A stretch of DNA of 64,000 nt from an uncultured Eubacterium sp. (GTDB lineage: Bacteria > Bacillota > Clostridia > Lachnospirales > Lachnospiraceae): contig CAMEWO010000012.1 in the NCBI GenBank assembly GCA_945946665.1, positions 1-64,000 of the forward strand, in the 5' to 3' direction. This document shows positions 22,610 to 31,760 of the stretch, in pieces; positions within the stretch are counted from its first letter, which is position 1; every line of letters starts with the position of its first letter. The notes beneath the pieces were generated by a model. That model did no database searches. It was given only the letters and a program-made list of their open reading frames with translations, and was not told the DNA's origin. A program made the translations under genes and the position numbers.

Positions 22610-23408
22610 TTCCGGCCTCCTTTTCTGCTTTCTTTGCAGGGGCAAGATTAATAACCAGCTCAGCCACCAGAACAAGCAGAAAAATAATGGTAGATAACGC
22701 CCACAGAGCCGTTTTAATCTGAGTCTGTGAACCTTTAGTAGCATTCACAACATAAGTACTTATTGTATCAAATGTGGCAGGTTTGGTGTATGTTGCCACG
22801 AAATAATCATCAAGAGAAAGAGTAACTGCCATTACAAATCCAGACATAATTCCTGATGCGATCTGTGGGATAATAACCTTAAACAACGCATATACAGGAG
22901 TTGCTCCCAGGTCCAGGGCTGCTTCATACAGGCTTGGGTCCATCTGCTTTAACTTAGGCACCACTGCCAGATATACGAAGGGCGCACTTAATACCACATG
23001 TCCCACAACCAGAGGAATATAGGTATCCTTACTTACACCCAGAACTACTACAATAAGAATACACAGTGAAAATCCTGTTACAACGTCTGCATTAACAACA
23101 GGCACCTGATTTAAAGTTGACATTATATTATCGGTTCTCTTCTTTGAATAGAAGGCTCCGATTGCGCCTGTTGTCCCAAGAAATGTGGCAATCAGGGCAC
23201 TTCCAACTGCAAGAAGAAGAGAACCTCCAATCATGCCTGTAAGTTCAGGCGTTGTAAACAGAGTAATATAATTCTGTAATGAGAATTCCTGGAAAGGTCC
23301 GATATTAGGTGCATCCGTAAAACTGTACACTGCCAGAGTAAGAATAGGCAGGTACATAAATAACAAAACCAGGAACAATATAGCGTATTTTATATATTTT
23401 TTTACCAT
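22599..23408 (-). CDS. potC: Spermidine/putrescine ABC transporter permease
   Basis: 269 aa. Six membrane spans with the EAA-type cytoplasmic loop that contacts PotA: YEAALDLGATPVYALFKVIIPQI. Opening IKYAILFLVLLFMYLPILTLAVYSF is typical of PotC. It forms the membrane channel with PotB. Overlaps potD start; 21 nt after potB. Confidence 0.94.
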   Translation of the reverse strand: MVKKYIKYAILFLVLLFMYLPILTLAVYSFTDAPNIGPFQEFSLQNYITLFTTPELTGMIGGSLLLAVGSALIATFLGTTGAIGAFYSKKRTDNIMSTLNQVPVVNADVVTGFSLCILIVVVLGVSKDTYIPLVVGHVVLSAPFVYLAVVPKLKQMDPSLYEAALDLGATPVYALFKVIIPQIASGIMSGFVMAVTLSLDDYFVATYTKPATFDTISTYVVNATKGSQTQIKTALWALSTIIFLLVLVAELVINLAPAKKAEKEAGIEE

Positions 23409-23429
23409 TATCCTGCATCCTCCATTCTT

Positions 23430-24218
23430 CTACTGAATGATTCTTCCACTACTATCCTGCTCCCTGTCCCATGTAAGAACAGCCACAACACCAATTATAA
23501 AGAGCAGAATCAATGCTATCATAGAACCATTGTTCCAGTCATATGCGCTAAAATAGCTTCCAATAAGACTTCCCATAATATAGGTACTGTTATACAGCAT
23601 ATCCAGAACAACGTAGTTAGTCATCGCTGGAAGAAAAACCATAGACACACCACTTACAATTCCAGGTACAGACAGAGGAAAAATTATTCTTGTAAATGTC
23701 TGCATATTGTTAGCCCCCAGATCTGATGCCGCTTCAATCAGATTCTTATCCAGCTTGGACAATGTAGTGTACAGAGGAAGAATCATGAATGGCAGGAAGT
23801 CATAGGTCATTCCGATTACAGAATTAAGAAATGGATAGAATGCCAGATTTCCCTCAATTAATGATAAAACCTCTTTTAGTGCTGTAATTCTCAATGTAAA
23901 ATTAATCCACATTGGCATTATGAAAAGAAGAAGTATAACTGACTTCCTCTTAATTTTACTCTGTGCCAGTATATAAGCCACTGGATATGCAATAACAAGA
24001 CACACAGCAGTGACAACAAGCGCCAGCACAAAGCTGTAGCACAGAGTACCCAGTGTATTAGGGTCTGTAAAAAAATGTGTCAGATTACCAGTTGAAAACT
24101 TTCCTGTTCCATCTGTAAATGCATAATAAAAAAGAACAAGAAGAGGTGCTGCCACAAATACCAGTAAAAATAAACCATAAAATATCCCAAGTCTTTTCTG
24201 GGAAAATAAAGATTTCAT
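23430..24218 (-). CDS. potB: Spermidine/putrescine ABC transporter permease
   Basis: 262 aa from ATG 24218 (GAGG 5 nt upstream); earlier codons overlap potA. Six spans; the EAA loop is LIEAASDLGANNMQTFTRIIFPLSVPG. Standard partner of PotC in the polyamine importer. Second gene of the potABCD operon. Confidence 0.94.
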   Translation of the reverse strand: MKSLFSQKRLGIFYGLFLLVFVAAPLLVLFYYAFTDGTGKFSTGNLTHFFTDPNTLGTLCYSFVLALVVTAVCLVIAYPVAYILAQSKIKRKSVILLLFIMPMWINFTLRITALKEVLSLIEGNLAFYPFLNSVIGMTYDFLPFMILPLYTTLSKLDKNLIEAASDLGANNMQTFTRIIFPLSVPGIVSGVSMVFLPAMTNYVVLDMLYNSTYIMGSLIGSYFSAYDWNNGSMIALILLFIIGVVAVLTWDREQDSSGRIIQ

Positions 24219-24253
24219 ATCTGCCTCACAATCTGCCGCATACCCCGGCTGCA

Positions 24254-25696
24254 TTATTTCTTAATCTGAAATTTCATCTTGTCCTCTGGCATGATAAGAC
24301 TTACCATATCCCCCATATTCCAGAGATACTCATCATCTACAATAAGGTCATGTCCATATTCAGTTCTTACAACATAGCTGTAATGGTCACCCTTATATAT
24401 AAGATTAATGATTTTTCCAGTTACAAGACCAGCGTCTGTGTCGTCGCTCATAACAATGTCATCCGGCTGTATAGACACAGTAACCTTTAGCTTTGATGTA
24501 TCAACAGCCTCACCATTACCATCTATAAGTGTATCGCCTTTCATTACAGACTTTGGAATAACTCTGGTAAGATCGCAATGTATAACCTTACCATTAAAAT
24601 CCAGTGTATAATCTGAATTAATACTTGCCACAAAACTGGTCGTATGGTCTTCCGCAATCATGACATGAATTCCGTCCGGATCCAGCTTCATTCCAATAGT
24701 GTCACCAACGCTGTAGCATTTTGTAGTCCTTATTACCATCTCATACTTTCCAGATTCCACAGCCAGCTCATAATGCATTCCCTTGAATATAACTGACGTA
24801 ACCTCTCCCACAATAGTTCCGTCTTCAGGGGATGTAATTATTACATCCTCCGGTCTTACAACCACATCAACCAGTGTACCTTCTGGTACATCATCCATAC
24901 CAGTAAATTCACCACCACAGAATCTTACCTTTAAAGGCCCTGTCATAATTCCCTTAAAGATGTTACTCTCGCCTATGAAGTCCGCAACAAATGCATTCTT
25001 AGGCTCATTATATATATCCTCAGGAGTGCCTGTCTGCTGAATCTTTCCCTCTGAAAGAACAACAATCTTGTCAGACATGGTAAGAGCCTCTTCCTGGTCA
25101 TGGGTTACATATATAAATGTAATACCCAGCTTATCATGCATGCTCTTAAGTTCCAGCTGCATCTCCTTTCTCATCTTAAGGTCAAGGGCACCCAGGGGTT
25201 CATCTAACATAAGTATTTCCGGTTCATTTACCAGAGCCCTTGCGATAGCGATTCTTTGCTGCTGTCCTCCGGAAAGTGTGGATATTTTCCTGTCCTCAAA
25301 TCCTTCAAGATCAACAATAGAAAGAACCTTTTTTACTTTTTTCTTTATCTCATCCTTTGGAAGCTTTTTTAATTTCAGTCCAAAGGCAATATTCTCATAC
25401 ACATTCATATGTGGAAATAAAGCATATCGCTGAAAAACGGTGTTAATTGGTCTTTTATTGGCAGGAAGTCTTGATATATCCTCACCATTAAGAAGAATCT
25501 GACCTGAGGTTGGAAGTTCAAATCCTGCAATCATCCTTAATGTAGTTGTTTTACCACACCCGGATGGTCCTAAGAATGTAACAAACTCTCCTCTTTTAAC
25601 CTCCAGATTAAAATCATCAACCGCTTTAAATCCATTGTCACTATATACTTTACTAATGTTTTTAAGCTCAATAATATTCTCTGTTTTATCCGTCAT
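24254..25696 (-). CDS. potA: Spermidine/putrescine ABC transporter ATPase with two TOBE-like domains
   Basis: 480 aa, about 100 residues longer than usual PotA. Nucleotide-binding domain: Walker A GPSGCGKTT, Q-loop FQRYALFPHM, signature LSGGQQQR, Walker B ILMLDEPLGALD, and H-loop THDQEEA. The regulatory C-terminus holds two similar segments: VRPEDVII ... VTSVIFKGMHYELAV ... GDTIGMKLDPDGIHVM, and IQPDDIVM ... IINLIYKGDHYSYVV ... GDMVSLIMPEDKMKF. This looks like an internal TOBE duplication. Powers polyamine uptake by ATP hydrolysis. First gene of the operon; terminator upstream at 25765 belongs to the preceding genes. Confidence 0.95.
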   Translation of the reverse strand: MTDKTENIIELKNISKVYSDNGFKAVDDFNLEVKRGEFVTFLGPSGCGKTTTLRMIAGFELPTSGQILLNGEDISRLPANKRPINTVFQRYALFPHMNVYENIAFGLKLKKLPKDEIKKKVKKVLSIVDLEGFEDRKISTLSGGQQQRIAIARALVNEPEILMLDEPLGALDLKMRKEMQLELKSMHDKLGITFIYVTHDQEEALTMSDKIVVLSEGKIQQTGTPEDIYNEPKNAFVADFIGESNIFKGIMTGPLKVRFCGGEFTGMDDVPEGTLVDVVVRPEDVIITSPEDGTIVGEVTSVIFKGMHYELAVESGKYEMVIRTTKCYSVGDTIGMKLDPDGIHVMIAEDHTTSFVASINSDYTLDFNGKVIHCDLTRVIPKSVMKGDTLIDGNGEAVDTSKLKVTVSIQPDDIVMSDDTDAGLVTGKIINLIYKGDHYSYVVRTEYGHDLIVDDEYLWNMGDMVSLIMPEDKMKFQIKK

Positions 25697-25764
25697 TCTT
25701 CTCCACCATCCCTCAATATATTATCTCTTTTCATAATTAAAGCCGACAAATTATATTTAACATT

Positions 25765-25814
25765 AAAAGCTGGCGCAAATCAAGTGGTTTCTTGATTTGC
25801 GCCAGCTTTTTTTG
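25765..25814. terminator. Strong bidirectional terminator
   Basis: Perfect 20-bp stem (25765-25784 with 25791-25810), core GCTGGCGCAAATC, loop TGGTTT, with T-runs on both strands. Ends the ABC exporter operon on the minus strand. Confidence 0.92.
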
Positions 25815-25826
25815 AAAAAATATGTC

Positions 25827-27419
25827 TTAAAATGAATCAAATAATTCTGAACCTTTTGTACACAGCCACCTATACATCAGGAAGTTCACTGCAAATACTA
25901 GTGCAGTCACAATTCCAAGATAAAGAAGTGGAGTAAATATGCTTCTTACAAGAAAATACAATACACATAATAAAATTACCAGAACCCAGCCTCCAAAAAG
26001 TGCAATCATGACACCTGCACTCTGCTTAATTGGAACCGTCTCATCCTTCCAGGTAAAATTAGGCATCTTAAGGTTAGCAATAAGTCCCAGCTGAGCCATA
26101 AGAATAACAAACAGGCATGACACCATAAGTATAAGTACAGCAAATGGCACCGTTGGAGTTATCACCCATTCTACGCACCCAACAAGCAATACTGTAGGAA
26201 CAATGGTTAGAATAAGATGCATCTTTAACTTGGCATTAAGAATCTGCTTTGAAGTTACTGGAAGGGATTTAATAAGCCACAGATTCTTTCCCTCCAGTGA
26301 AATTGAAGGAGCTGTCATATCATTCATTGAAGTAATCATACATATGCAGGCAGCAACTAAAAGATAAACAAAATCCTGGTAGCCTTCCATCTGTGCAAGC
26401 ATTTCCTTTAAAGCCGACTGCTTAACAAGAATTACAACAGCACCTATAACCATGAATATCAGTCCCAGTCCACAGTTAAGCATATAATTAACGCTTCCGA
26501 AGAATCTCTTGAATTCTTTTCTTAACAATGCACTGTCAGGAGAAGTTTCTCTCTCCTTCTTTCTGACATACTTAACCTTCGCTGTTCCCCGGTTTGCAGT
26601 AGCAAGCTTTATAAAGCTTCTCGCAAGAATAAGATATACAATAGCAAAAAGTGCTGCAAATATACCTGTAAATATAAGCATGGATATAATATTACCCTCT
26701 GCCGCCAGTCCCATGTGATAGAGAGGGAACAATATCCCCTTGACAGCCCTGCCCACTCCATCAGGATTAACCAGTATTTTTTCAATTACTGTATAGGCAT
26801 TGCCACATACATAGTAATATCCCATAAAAAATACAATACACAGTGCAACTGTTACTATCTTCTGATTCTTAAGTTTACTGCTTACCAGCGCAACAACCCA
26901 TCCAAGCACGCATGATAAAGACAGCACGAATAAAGACATAATAAAAGGAATAAGAATTGAGAAAACAATCCCTGCCACATTGCAGTCTGCATACATAAAC
27001 CACACAATAAGTGTAGGAACCATAACAATTATTTCATACATAAATCCCATAATGTATACACCTGAAAGCCTTGCCGTCAGAATATACATTGTAGGAACAG
27101 GCATTGATAACAGCAAATCGTTATCCTTGGCCTTATACAGGCTTGCATATGTATTAAATACGCTTCCAAATACCCCCAGAGAAATAGCTATCAGTCCCAT
27201 TAATGCAAAATACAGCCATCCAAGATTTACACTGATTAAAGGAGTACATAAGGTACACGCAAACTGAAAAAATACCATACCAAGAGAACCAAAAATAAAA
27301 AGATACAGAATCACATATGTAATAATCCCCTTAGTATCGCGGTTCTTTCCTGTTTTTCTATTCTGATAGAGCCATGAAAATGACTCCATCATCTGTTTCT
27401 TTAATAATGTTTTAATCAT
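25827..27419 (-). CDS. ABC-2 type exporter permease
   Basis: 530 aa with about 12 hydrophobic helices and no signal peptide. A large membrane protein of the ABC-2/ 'putative ABC exporter' class, with a lysine-rich cytoplasmic loop near residues 285-310 (TAKVKYVRKKERETSPDSALL). It starts inside the stop of the ATPase gene (4-nt overlap), so they form one transporter. Substrate not predictable; the TetR gene in front suggests drug, lipid or peptide efflux. Confidence 0.82.
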   Translation of the reverse strand: MIKTLLKKQMMESFSWLYQNRKTGKNRDTKGIITYVILYLFIFGSLGMVFFQFACTLCTPLISVNLGWLYFALMGLIAISLGVFGSVFNTYASLYKAKDNDLLLSMPVPTMYILTARLSGVYIMGFMYEIIVMVPTLIVWFMYADCNVAGIVFSILIPFIMSLFVLSLSCVLGWVVALVSSKLKNQKIVTVALCIVFFMGYYYVCGNAYTVIEKILVNPDGVGRAVKGILFPLYHMGLAAEGNIISMLIFTGIFAALFAIVYLILARSFIKLATANRGTAKVKYVRKKERETSPDSALLRKEFKRFFGSVNYMLNCGLGLIFMVIGAVVILVKQSALKEMLAQMEGYQDFVYLLVAACICMITSMNDMTAPSISLEGKNLWLIKSLPVTSKQILNAKLKMHLILTIVPTVLLVGCVEWVITPTVPFAVLILMVSCLFVILMAQLGLIANLKMPNFTWKDETVPIKQSAGVMIALFGGWVLVILLCVLYFLVRSIFTPLLYLGIVTALVFAVNFLMYRWLCTKGSELFDSF

Positions 27420-28126
27420 TTAACATCCTCCAGCTCTAAGAATACATCTTCAAGAGAAGTATCACCCTTAACCTCTTCCATAGTGCCTGAACGGATAAGC
27501 TTTCCGCCTTTAATAATTGCCACCTTATCGCACAGCTTCTCAGCCACTTCAAGAACATGGGTTGAGAAGAATATAGCAGCTCCCCTGTCACACATCTCTC
27601 TCATAGTTTCCTTTAAAAGATGTGAGGCTTTAGGATCAAGTCCAACAAATGGCTCATCCATTATTATAAGCTTTGGCTCATGAATTAATGCTGATATAAT
27701 GGCAAGCTTCTGTTTCATTCCATGGGAATATGCAGAAATTGGCTGGGCAAGATCCCCTGTAATCTCAAACATATCCGCATATTTCTGTATACGGCTGTCT
27801 CTGTCGTCACTGCTTACGCCAAAAACATCTGCCACAAAATTCAAAAACTGAATTCCTGTCATGAAATCATACAGATCAGGGTTATCTGGAATATATGCAA
27901 TCTTCTGCTTGCATGCAAGAGGATTATCCTTAACAGACATTCCGTCAATGTAGATTTCCCCCTGATCAAACTGCAATATTCCGCAGCAGCATTTAATAGT
28001 TGTTGTCTTACCAGCACCATTATGTCCGATAAATCCATAGATTTCTCCCGGATTAATATGCAGTGTAAGGTTATCCACCGCCTTTTTATCCCCAAATGTT
28101 TTTGTCAGATTATTAATTTTAAGCAT
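27416..28126 (-). CDS. ABC exporter ATPase
   Basis: 236 aa. Walker A GHNGAGKTTT, Q-loop residue in YIPDNPDLYDFMTG, signature YSHGMKQKLAI, Walker B LIIMDEPFVGLDP and THVLEVAEKLCDK switch region. This is the CcmA/BcrA-type ATPase of ABC-2 exporters. Overlaps the TetR stop by 1 nt and the permease by 4 nt. Confidence 0.94.
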   Translation of the reverse strand: MLKINNLTKTFGDKKAVDNLTLHINPGEIYGFIGHNGAGKTTTIKCCCGILQFDQGEIYIDGMSVKDNPLACKQKIAYIPDNPDLYDFMTGIQFLNFVADVFGVSSDDRDSRIQKYADMFEITGDLAQPISAYSHGMKQKLAIISALIHEPKLIIMDEPFVGLDPKASHLLKETMREMCDRGAAIFFSTHVLEVAEKLCDKVAIIKGGKLIRSGTMEEVKGDTSLEDVFLELEDVK

Positions 28127-28755
28127 TACTCTTCCTCCTTGCTTTCTTTACTCTTTTTTACCGGCTTTCCTATTGCATCAGGCTTATTGCCACTCTTAAT
28201 TCTTGTAAGCAGAGATATGAATACTATTCCCAGCCTGTTTGCAATCTCCTCCTCAGTGAAATCGCATACCTTCATGGCACATAAAGATGCTATACCAAAT
28301 GTGTATATCCACATCTGCTCAAACAACAGTTTGGCGTCTTCCTTCGATACATCGTTCTCCTCCTGGACAATGTCCATACACATTTTTCCAAGATGCCCGT
28401 TAATATTCATAGCATCTTCAAATGACAGACCTTTCTTATTCTCCTGCATGAACAGCAGCTTGAATATCTCTGGCTGGTGTATGGCATAGGATACCATCAT
28501 CATGCCTATCCGCTTGAAGGCAGGAGTATAACTTCTATAATCGCCAATATATTCCTCATACTCCTTCATTGCCAGTTCCCTTGCCGCCCACTTTACTTCA
28601 TCCATATTCTTAAATGTTGTAAATATTGGGCTCACTGTAGTTCCCAGCCTTTTTGCAACCTCCCTTGCTGTCAGGGCAGATATGCCTTGTTCTTTAACAA
28701 TGTCCAGTGCAACAACTGCTATCTCATCCTTTGTGCATCTTGGTTTTGGAGGCAT
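28126..28755 (-). CDS. TetR/AcrR-family regulator of the ABC exporter
   Basis: 209 aa from ATG 28755 (AAAGGA 8 nt upstream). N-terminal HTH: EIAVVALDIVKEQGISALTAREVAKRLG-type stretch with TVSPIFTTFKNMDEV as recognition part; C-terminal ligand domain variable, with a lysine/glutamate-rich tail. Lies directly in front of the transporter genes and next to a dyad at 28797-28827, so it probably represses its own operon. Confidence 0.9.
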   Translation of the reverse strand: MPPKPRCTKDEIAVVALDIVKEQGISALTAREVAKRLGTTVSPIFTTFKNMDEVKWAARELAMKEYEEYIGDYRSYTPAFKRIGMMMVSYAIHQPEIFKLLFMQENKKGLSFEDAMNINGHLGKMCMDIVQEENDVSKEDAKLLFEQMWIYTFGIASLCAMKVCDFTEEEIANRLGIVFISLLTRIKSGNKPDAIGKPVKKSKESKEEE

Positions 28756-28796
28756 CCAACCAGTCCTTTCTATAATATCTGGAATCAATTCTAAAT

Positions 28797-28842
28797 CATA
28801 GTTATCAAACAGCGTTCGATAACTATGTTATAGTATAACATA
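28797..28842 (-). promoter_or_regulatory. Two dyads upstream of the TetR gene
   Basis: CATAGTTATC (28797-28806) and GATAACTATG (28818-28827) form a 10-bp inverted repeat with 11-nt spacing; a second perfect palindrome, TATGTTATAGTATAACATA, occupies 28824-28842. Likely operators for the TetR product. Confidence 0.6.
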
Positions 28843-28881
28843 TGCACTTTTTATATTCAACATAATCATTCTATATCTTAT

Positions 28882-28909
28882 TTGACACCATGTCGGATTA
28901 TGGTATAAT
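28882..28909 (+). promoter_or_regulatory. Sigma-A type promoter of yeiH
   Basis: TTGACA (28882-28887), 16-nt spacer, TATAAT (28904-28909), about 90 nt before the yeiH start. Confidence 0.8.
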
Positions 28910-29000
28910 TTGTCAGTTATGTATTCCTCATTTCGGGATTCAACACAACATTTAACATAGAGATACATAATCAAACATACATCGAATAAGGAGATAAAAT

Positions 29001-30038
29001 ATGGAATGGATTAAAAAGAATGCCCCTGGACTTCTGCTGTGTATTGTTATATCAATCCCATCCTGGTTTCTTGGAAAGCAGTTTCCTATTGTGGGCGGTG
29101 CAGTAATAGCCATCATATCAGGTATGGTTATTACTTTGTTTTTGAAGAAAAAAGACAATCTTTCATCAGGAATCAAATTCACATCTAAAAAGATACTTCA
29201 ATGGGCAGTTGTTTTACTTGGATTTGGTCTTGACCTTGGAGTCGTGCTTCAGACTGGAAAGCAGTCTCTTCCAATCATTGTGTGTACTATAACCACTTCC
29301 CTTGTAATAGCATATGCTCTTCATAAATTAATGCATATACCTGGCAAGATATCTACCCTTGTAGGTGTTGGTTCTTCAATCTGCGGCGGTTCGGCCATTG
29401 CAGCGACGTCACCAGTAATTGATGCAGACGATGAGGAAGTTGCCCAGGCTATATCAGTTATATTCTTCTTTAATGTACTGGCAGCCATTATATTTCCAAC
29501 ATTCGGAGCACTTATCGGCTTTGACACAACATCCGGTGAGGCATTTGGAATATTTGCAGGAACAGCGGTTAACGATACATCTTCTGTAACAGCTGCTGCA
29601 AGTACATGGGACAGCATGTGGAATCTTGGTTCTGCCACACTGGACAAGGCAGTAACTGTTAAACTTACACGTACACTTGCAATTATTCCTATTACATTAG
29701 TACTTGCATTCATAAGAATGAGAAAAGAAAAAAAGGCTGGTCAGGAAGGAAACAAGGTAAGCTTTAAGAGCATCTTTCCTATGTTCATTCTTTACTTCAT
29801 TGCTGCATCTTTAATCACTACTGTTTCTGTTCACTTCGGGGTATCAGCTGGTATATTTAAGCCTCTTAAGGAATTAAGCAAGTTCTTTATCGTTATGGCA
29901 ATGTCAGCTATTGGTCTTAACACCAATATTGTTGAACTGGTCAAAACAGGTGGCAAACCTATCGTAATGGGGGCCTGCTGCTGGGTTGGAATCACAGGTG
30001 TGAGCCTGCTTTTACAGAATCTGCTTGGAATCTGGTAA
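29001..30038 (+). CDS. yeiH: YeiH/UPF0324 family membrane protein (putative anion exporter)
   Basis: 345 aa with about 10 spans, AAGGAG 7 nt before ATG. Family hallmarks: LLGFGLDLG, the glycine-rich [19 protein letters not shown] and [16 protein letters not shown]. Members have been proposed to export sulfate or related anions; the true substrate is uncertain. Monocistronic between its own promoter and the AAA+ gene. Confidence 0.88.
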   Translation: MEWIKKNAPGLLLCIVISIPSWFLGKQFPIVGGAVIAIISGMVITLFLKKKDNLSSGIKFTSKKILQWAVVLLGFGLDLGVVLQTGKQSLPIIVCTITTSLVIAYALHKLMHIPGKISTLVGVGSSICGGSAIAATSPVIDADDEEVAQAISVIFFFNVLAAIIFPTFGALIGFDTTSGEAFGIFAGTAVNDTSSVTAAASTWDSMWNLGSATLDKAVTVKLTRTLAIIPITLVLAFIRMRKEKKAGQEGNKVSFKSIFPMFILYFIAASLITTVSVHFGVSAGIFKPLKELSKFFIVMAMSAIGLNTNIVELVKTGGKPIVMGACCWVGITGVSLLLQNLLGIW

Positions 30039-30174
30039 AAAAAGAATAAAAAAGAAGAATTTCCCTGTATTTTACCAGTGGAAATATGGTATGATTTGTT
30101 AAATGATGACAGAGGCTTTCCACTTAATTTAGAAAGATTACTGTCAAATACTAGTGATAACAGGAGTTTTTACT

Positions 30175-31659
30175 ATGCTTGTATATGATTCTTCAGCTGC
30201 ATCCAATAAGCCACAGGAATTTGAATGCACTTATACCACATTTAAATCTGACAGTGACACAGCTTCACCCGATAATCCAATTCTGGTACTTGATAACACA
30301 GAATATACCTGGGAACATAATACTGTAGGTATTTTTTCCAATCCATACAGGAGAACATCCTTCGAGATTCTTGTAGATGGAAGCACCGTGTATGGCAATA
30401 TAATAAAGATTGATTCACGTTTTACAAGCCTTATCAAATGGCTTGGCGAGAACAGAATTAAAGTAAAACTTACCGGAGAAAACAGAGATGACGGATATGC
30501 TGTATACAAAATCCGCGAAATAGCATTTAACGACAGTCAGAAGCTGTCTTCACAGGATGGATTTCTGCAGTTTATGATTGAGAGACTTCTGGAAAGCAGT
30601 GCTCTATCTGAAGAAATATCTGATGATGAACTGGACGAGTCAGCTGATAACATGAAGCTTACCAGCCTGACCAGCATATCTGATTTCTTAAACTGTGCAG
30701 GAAGCACCCTTCCAGATAATATAAGACTCTGGGCGAGAAGGAATCTTGTTGTGGCACGTTCCAGTGAAGTAACACCTGAGGAGAAGCGCCATGCCCAACG
30801 TGCCCTTTCAATTATGCTGAATATCAAATGGAAAAGTAATTATTTTGAATCTATAGACCCTGATTATGCACGACGTATTCTTGATGAAGAGTTGTTTGGC
30901 ATGGAATCAGTTAAACAGAGAATTATAGAGACAATTATCCAGATTAACAGAACACACACCCTGCCTGCATATGGAATACTTCTGGTAGGTCCTGCAGGAA
31001 CTGGTAAATCCCAGATTGCATATCTGGTAGCCAAAATTCTTAAACTGCCATGGACAACTCTTGATATGAGTTCCATCAATGATGCAGAACAGCTGACCGG
31101 AAGCTCCAGAATATACTCTAATGCCAAGCCTGGTATTATCATGGAGGCATTTAATATGGCAGGTGAATCTAATCTTGTATTCATTATCAATGAGCTTGAT
31201 AAAGCCTCTGCCGGCAATGGTAACGGAAACCCTGCAGATGTACTTCTCACTCTCCTTGATAATCTTGGATTTACAGATAATTATATGGAATGTCTTATTC
31301 CAACATCAGGAGTTTACCCTATTGCAACAGCCAACGACAAGGACAAGATAAGCGCTCCTCTTCTTTCACGTTTTGCAGTAATTGACATTCCGGATTATAC
31401 AAGGGAAGAAAAGAAGACAATTCTTAACAAATATTCTCTTCCAAAGGTTCTAAAGCGCCTGGGGCTTAAAGATTATGAATGTGTTGTGGGAGATGATGCT
31501 CTGGAGGCCGTTCTTGATTACTTTGAGAATACAACAGGTATCCGCGATCTTGAACAGGCAGCTGAACACCTTGCAGCACATGCTCTGTATATGATTGAAG
31601 TGGAACATGTAAAGGAAGTTATTTACAATGCAGAAATGGTCAGGGAATTATTTAAATAG
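30175..31659 (+). CDS. Lon-like AAA+ ATPase lacking the protease domain
   Basis: 494 aa from ATG 30175 (CAGGAG 8 nt upstream). N-terminal 200 residues are unrecognised. The AAA+ module begins at DYARRILDEELFGMESVKQRIIE, as in Lon, followed by Walker A LLVGPAGTGKSQ, Walker B LVFIINELDKAS, sensor 1 ATANDKDKI and the arginine-containing SRFAVIDI. The protein stops after the helical lid (GIRDLEQAAEHLA) and has no Lon Ser-Lys protease domain. Walker B carries INELDK where Lon has LDEIDK, so the usual Asp is Asn. It may remodel protein complexes. No operon partner. Confidence 0.82.
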   Translation: MLVYDSSAASNKPQEFECTYTTFKSDSDTASPDNPILVLDNTEYTWEHNTVGIFSNPYRRTSFEILVDGSTVYGNIIKIDSRFTSLIKWLGENRIKVKLTGENRDDGYAVYKIREIAFNDSQKLSSQDGFLQFMIERLLESSALSEEISDDELDESADNMKLTSLTSISDFLNCAGSTLPDNIRLWARRNLVVARSSEVTPEEKRHAQRALSIMLNIKWKSNYFESIDPDYARRILDEELFGMESVKQRIIETIIQINRTHTLPAYGILLVGPAGTGKSQIAYLVAKILKLPWTTLDMSSINDAEQLTGSSRIYSNAKPGIIMEAFNMAGESNLVFIINELDKASAGNGNGNPADVLLTLLDNLGFTDNYMECLIPTSGVYPIATANDKDKISAPLLSRFAVIDIPDYTREEKKTILNKYSLPKVLKRLGLKDYECVVGDDALEAVLDYFENTTGIRDLEQAAEHLAAHALYMIEVEHVKEVIYNAEMVRELFK

Positions 31660-31660
31660 T

Positions 31661-31690
31661 TCAAGGGAACCTTTTTAAGGGTTCCCTTGA
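31661..31690 (+). terminator. Hairpin directly after the AAA+ gene
   Basis: 11-bp stem TCAAGGGAACC (31661-31671) with GGTTCCCTTGA (31680-31690). Loop is T-rich but no T-tract follows, so it may be an RNA-stabilising stem. Confidence 0.55.
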
Positions 31691-31710
31691 GGTGAAATTA
31701 AAAGTATCTC

Positions 31711-31760
31711 ATCACGTGTCTGACGTGTTAGGGGGCACAATCAGACACGTAATGATTTTA
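31711..31760. terminator. Convergent terminator between AAA+ and transglutaminase genes
   Basis: ACGTGTCTGA (31714-31723) pairs with TCAGACACGT (31741-31750), extended by ATC/GAT, followed on the plus strand by TTTTACTT. Confidence 0.65.
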
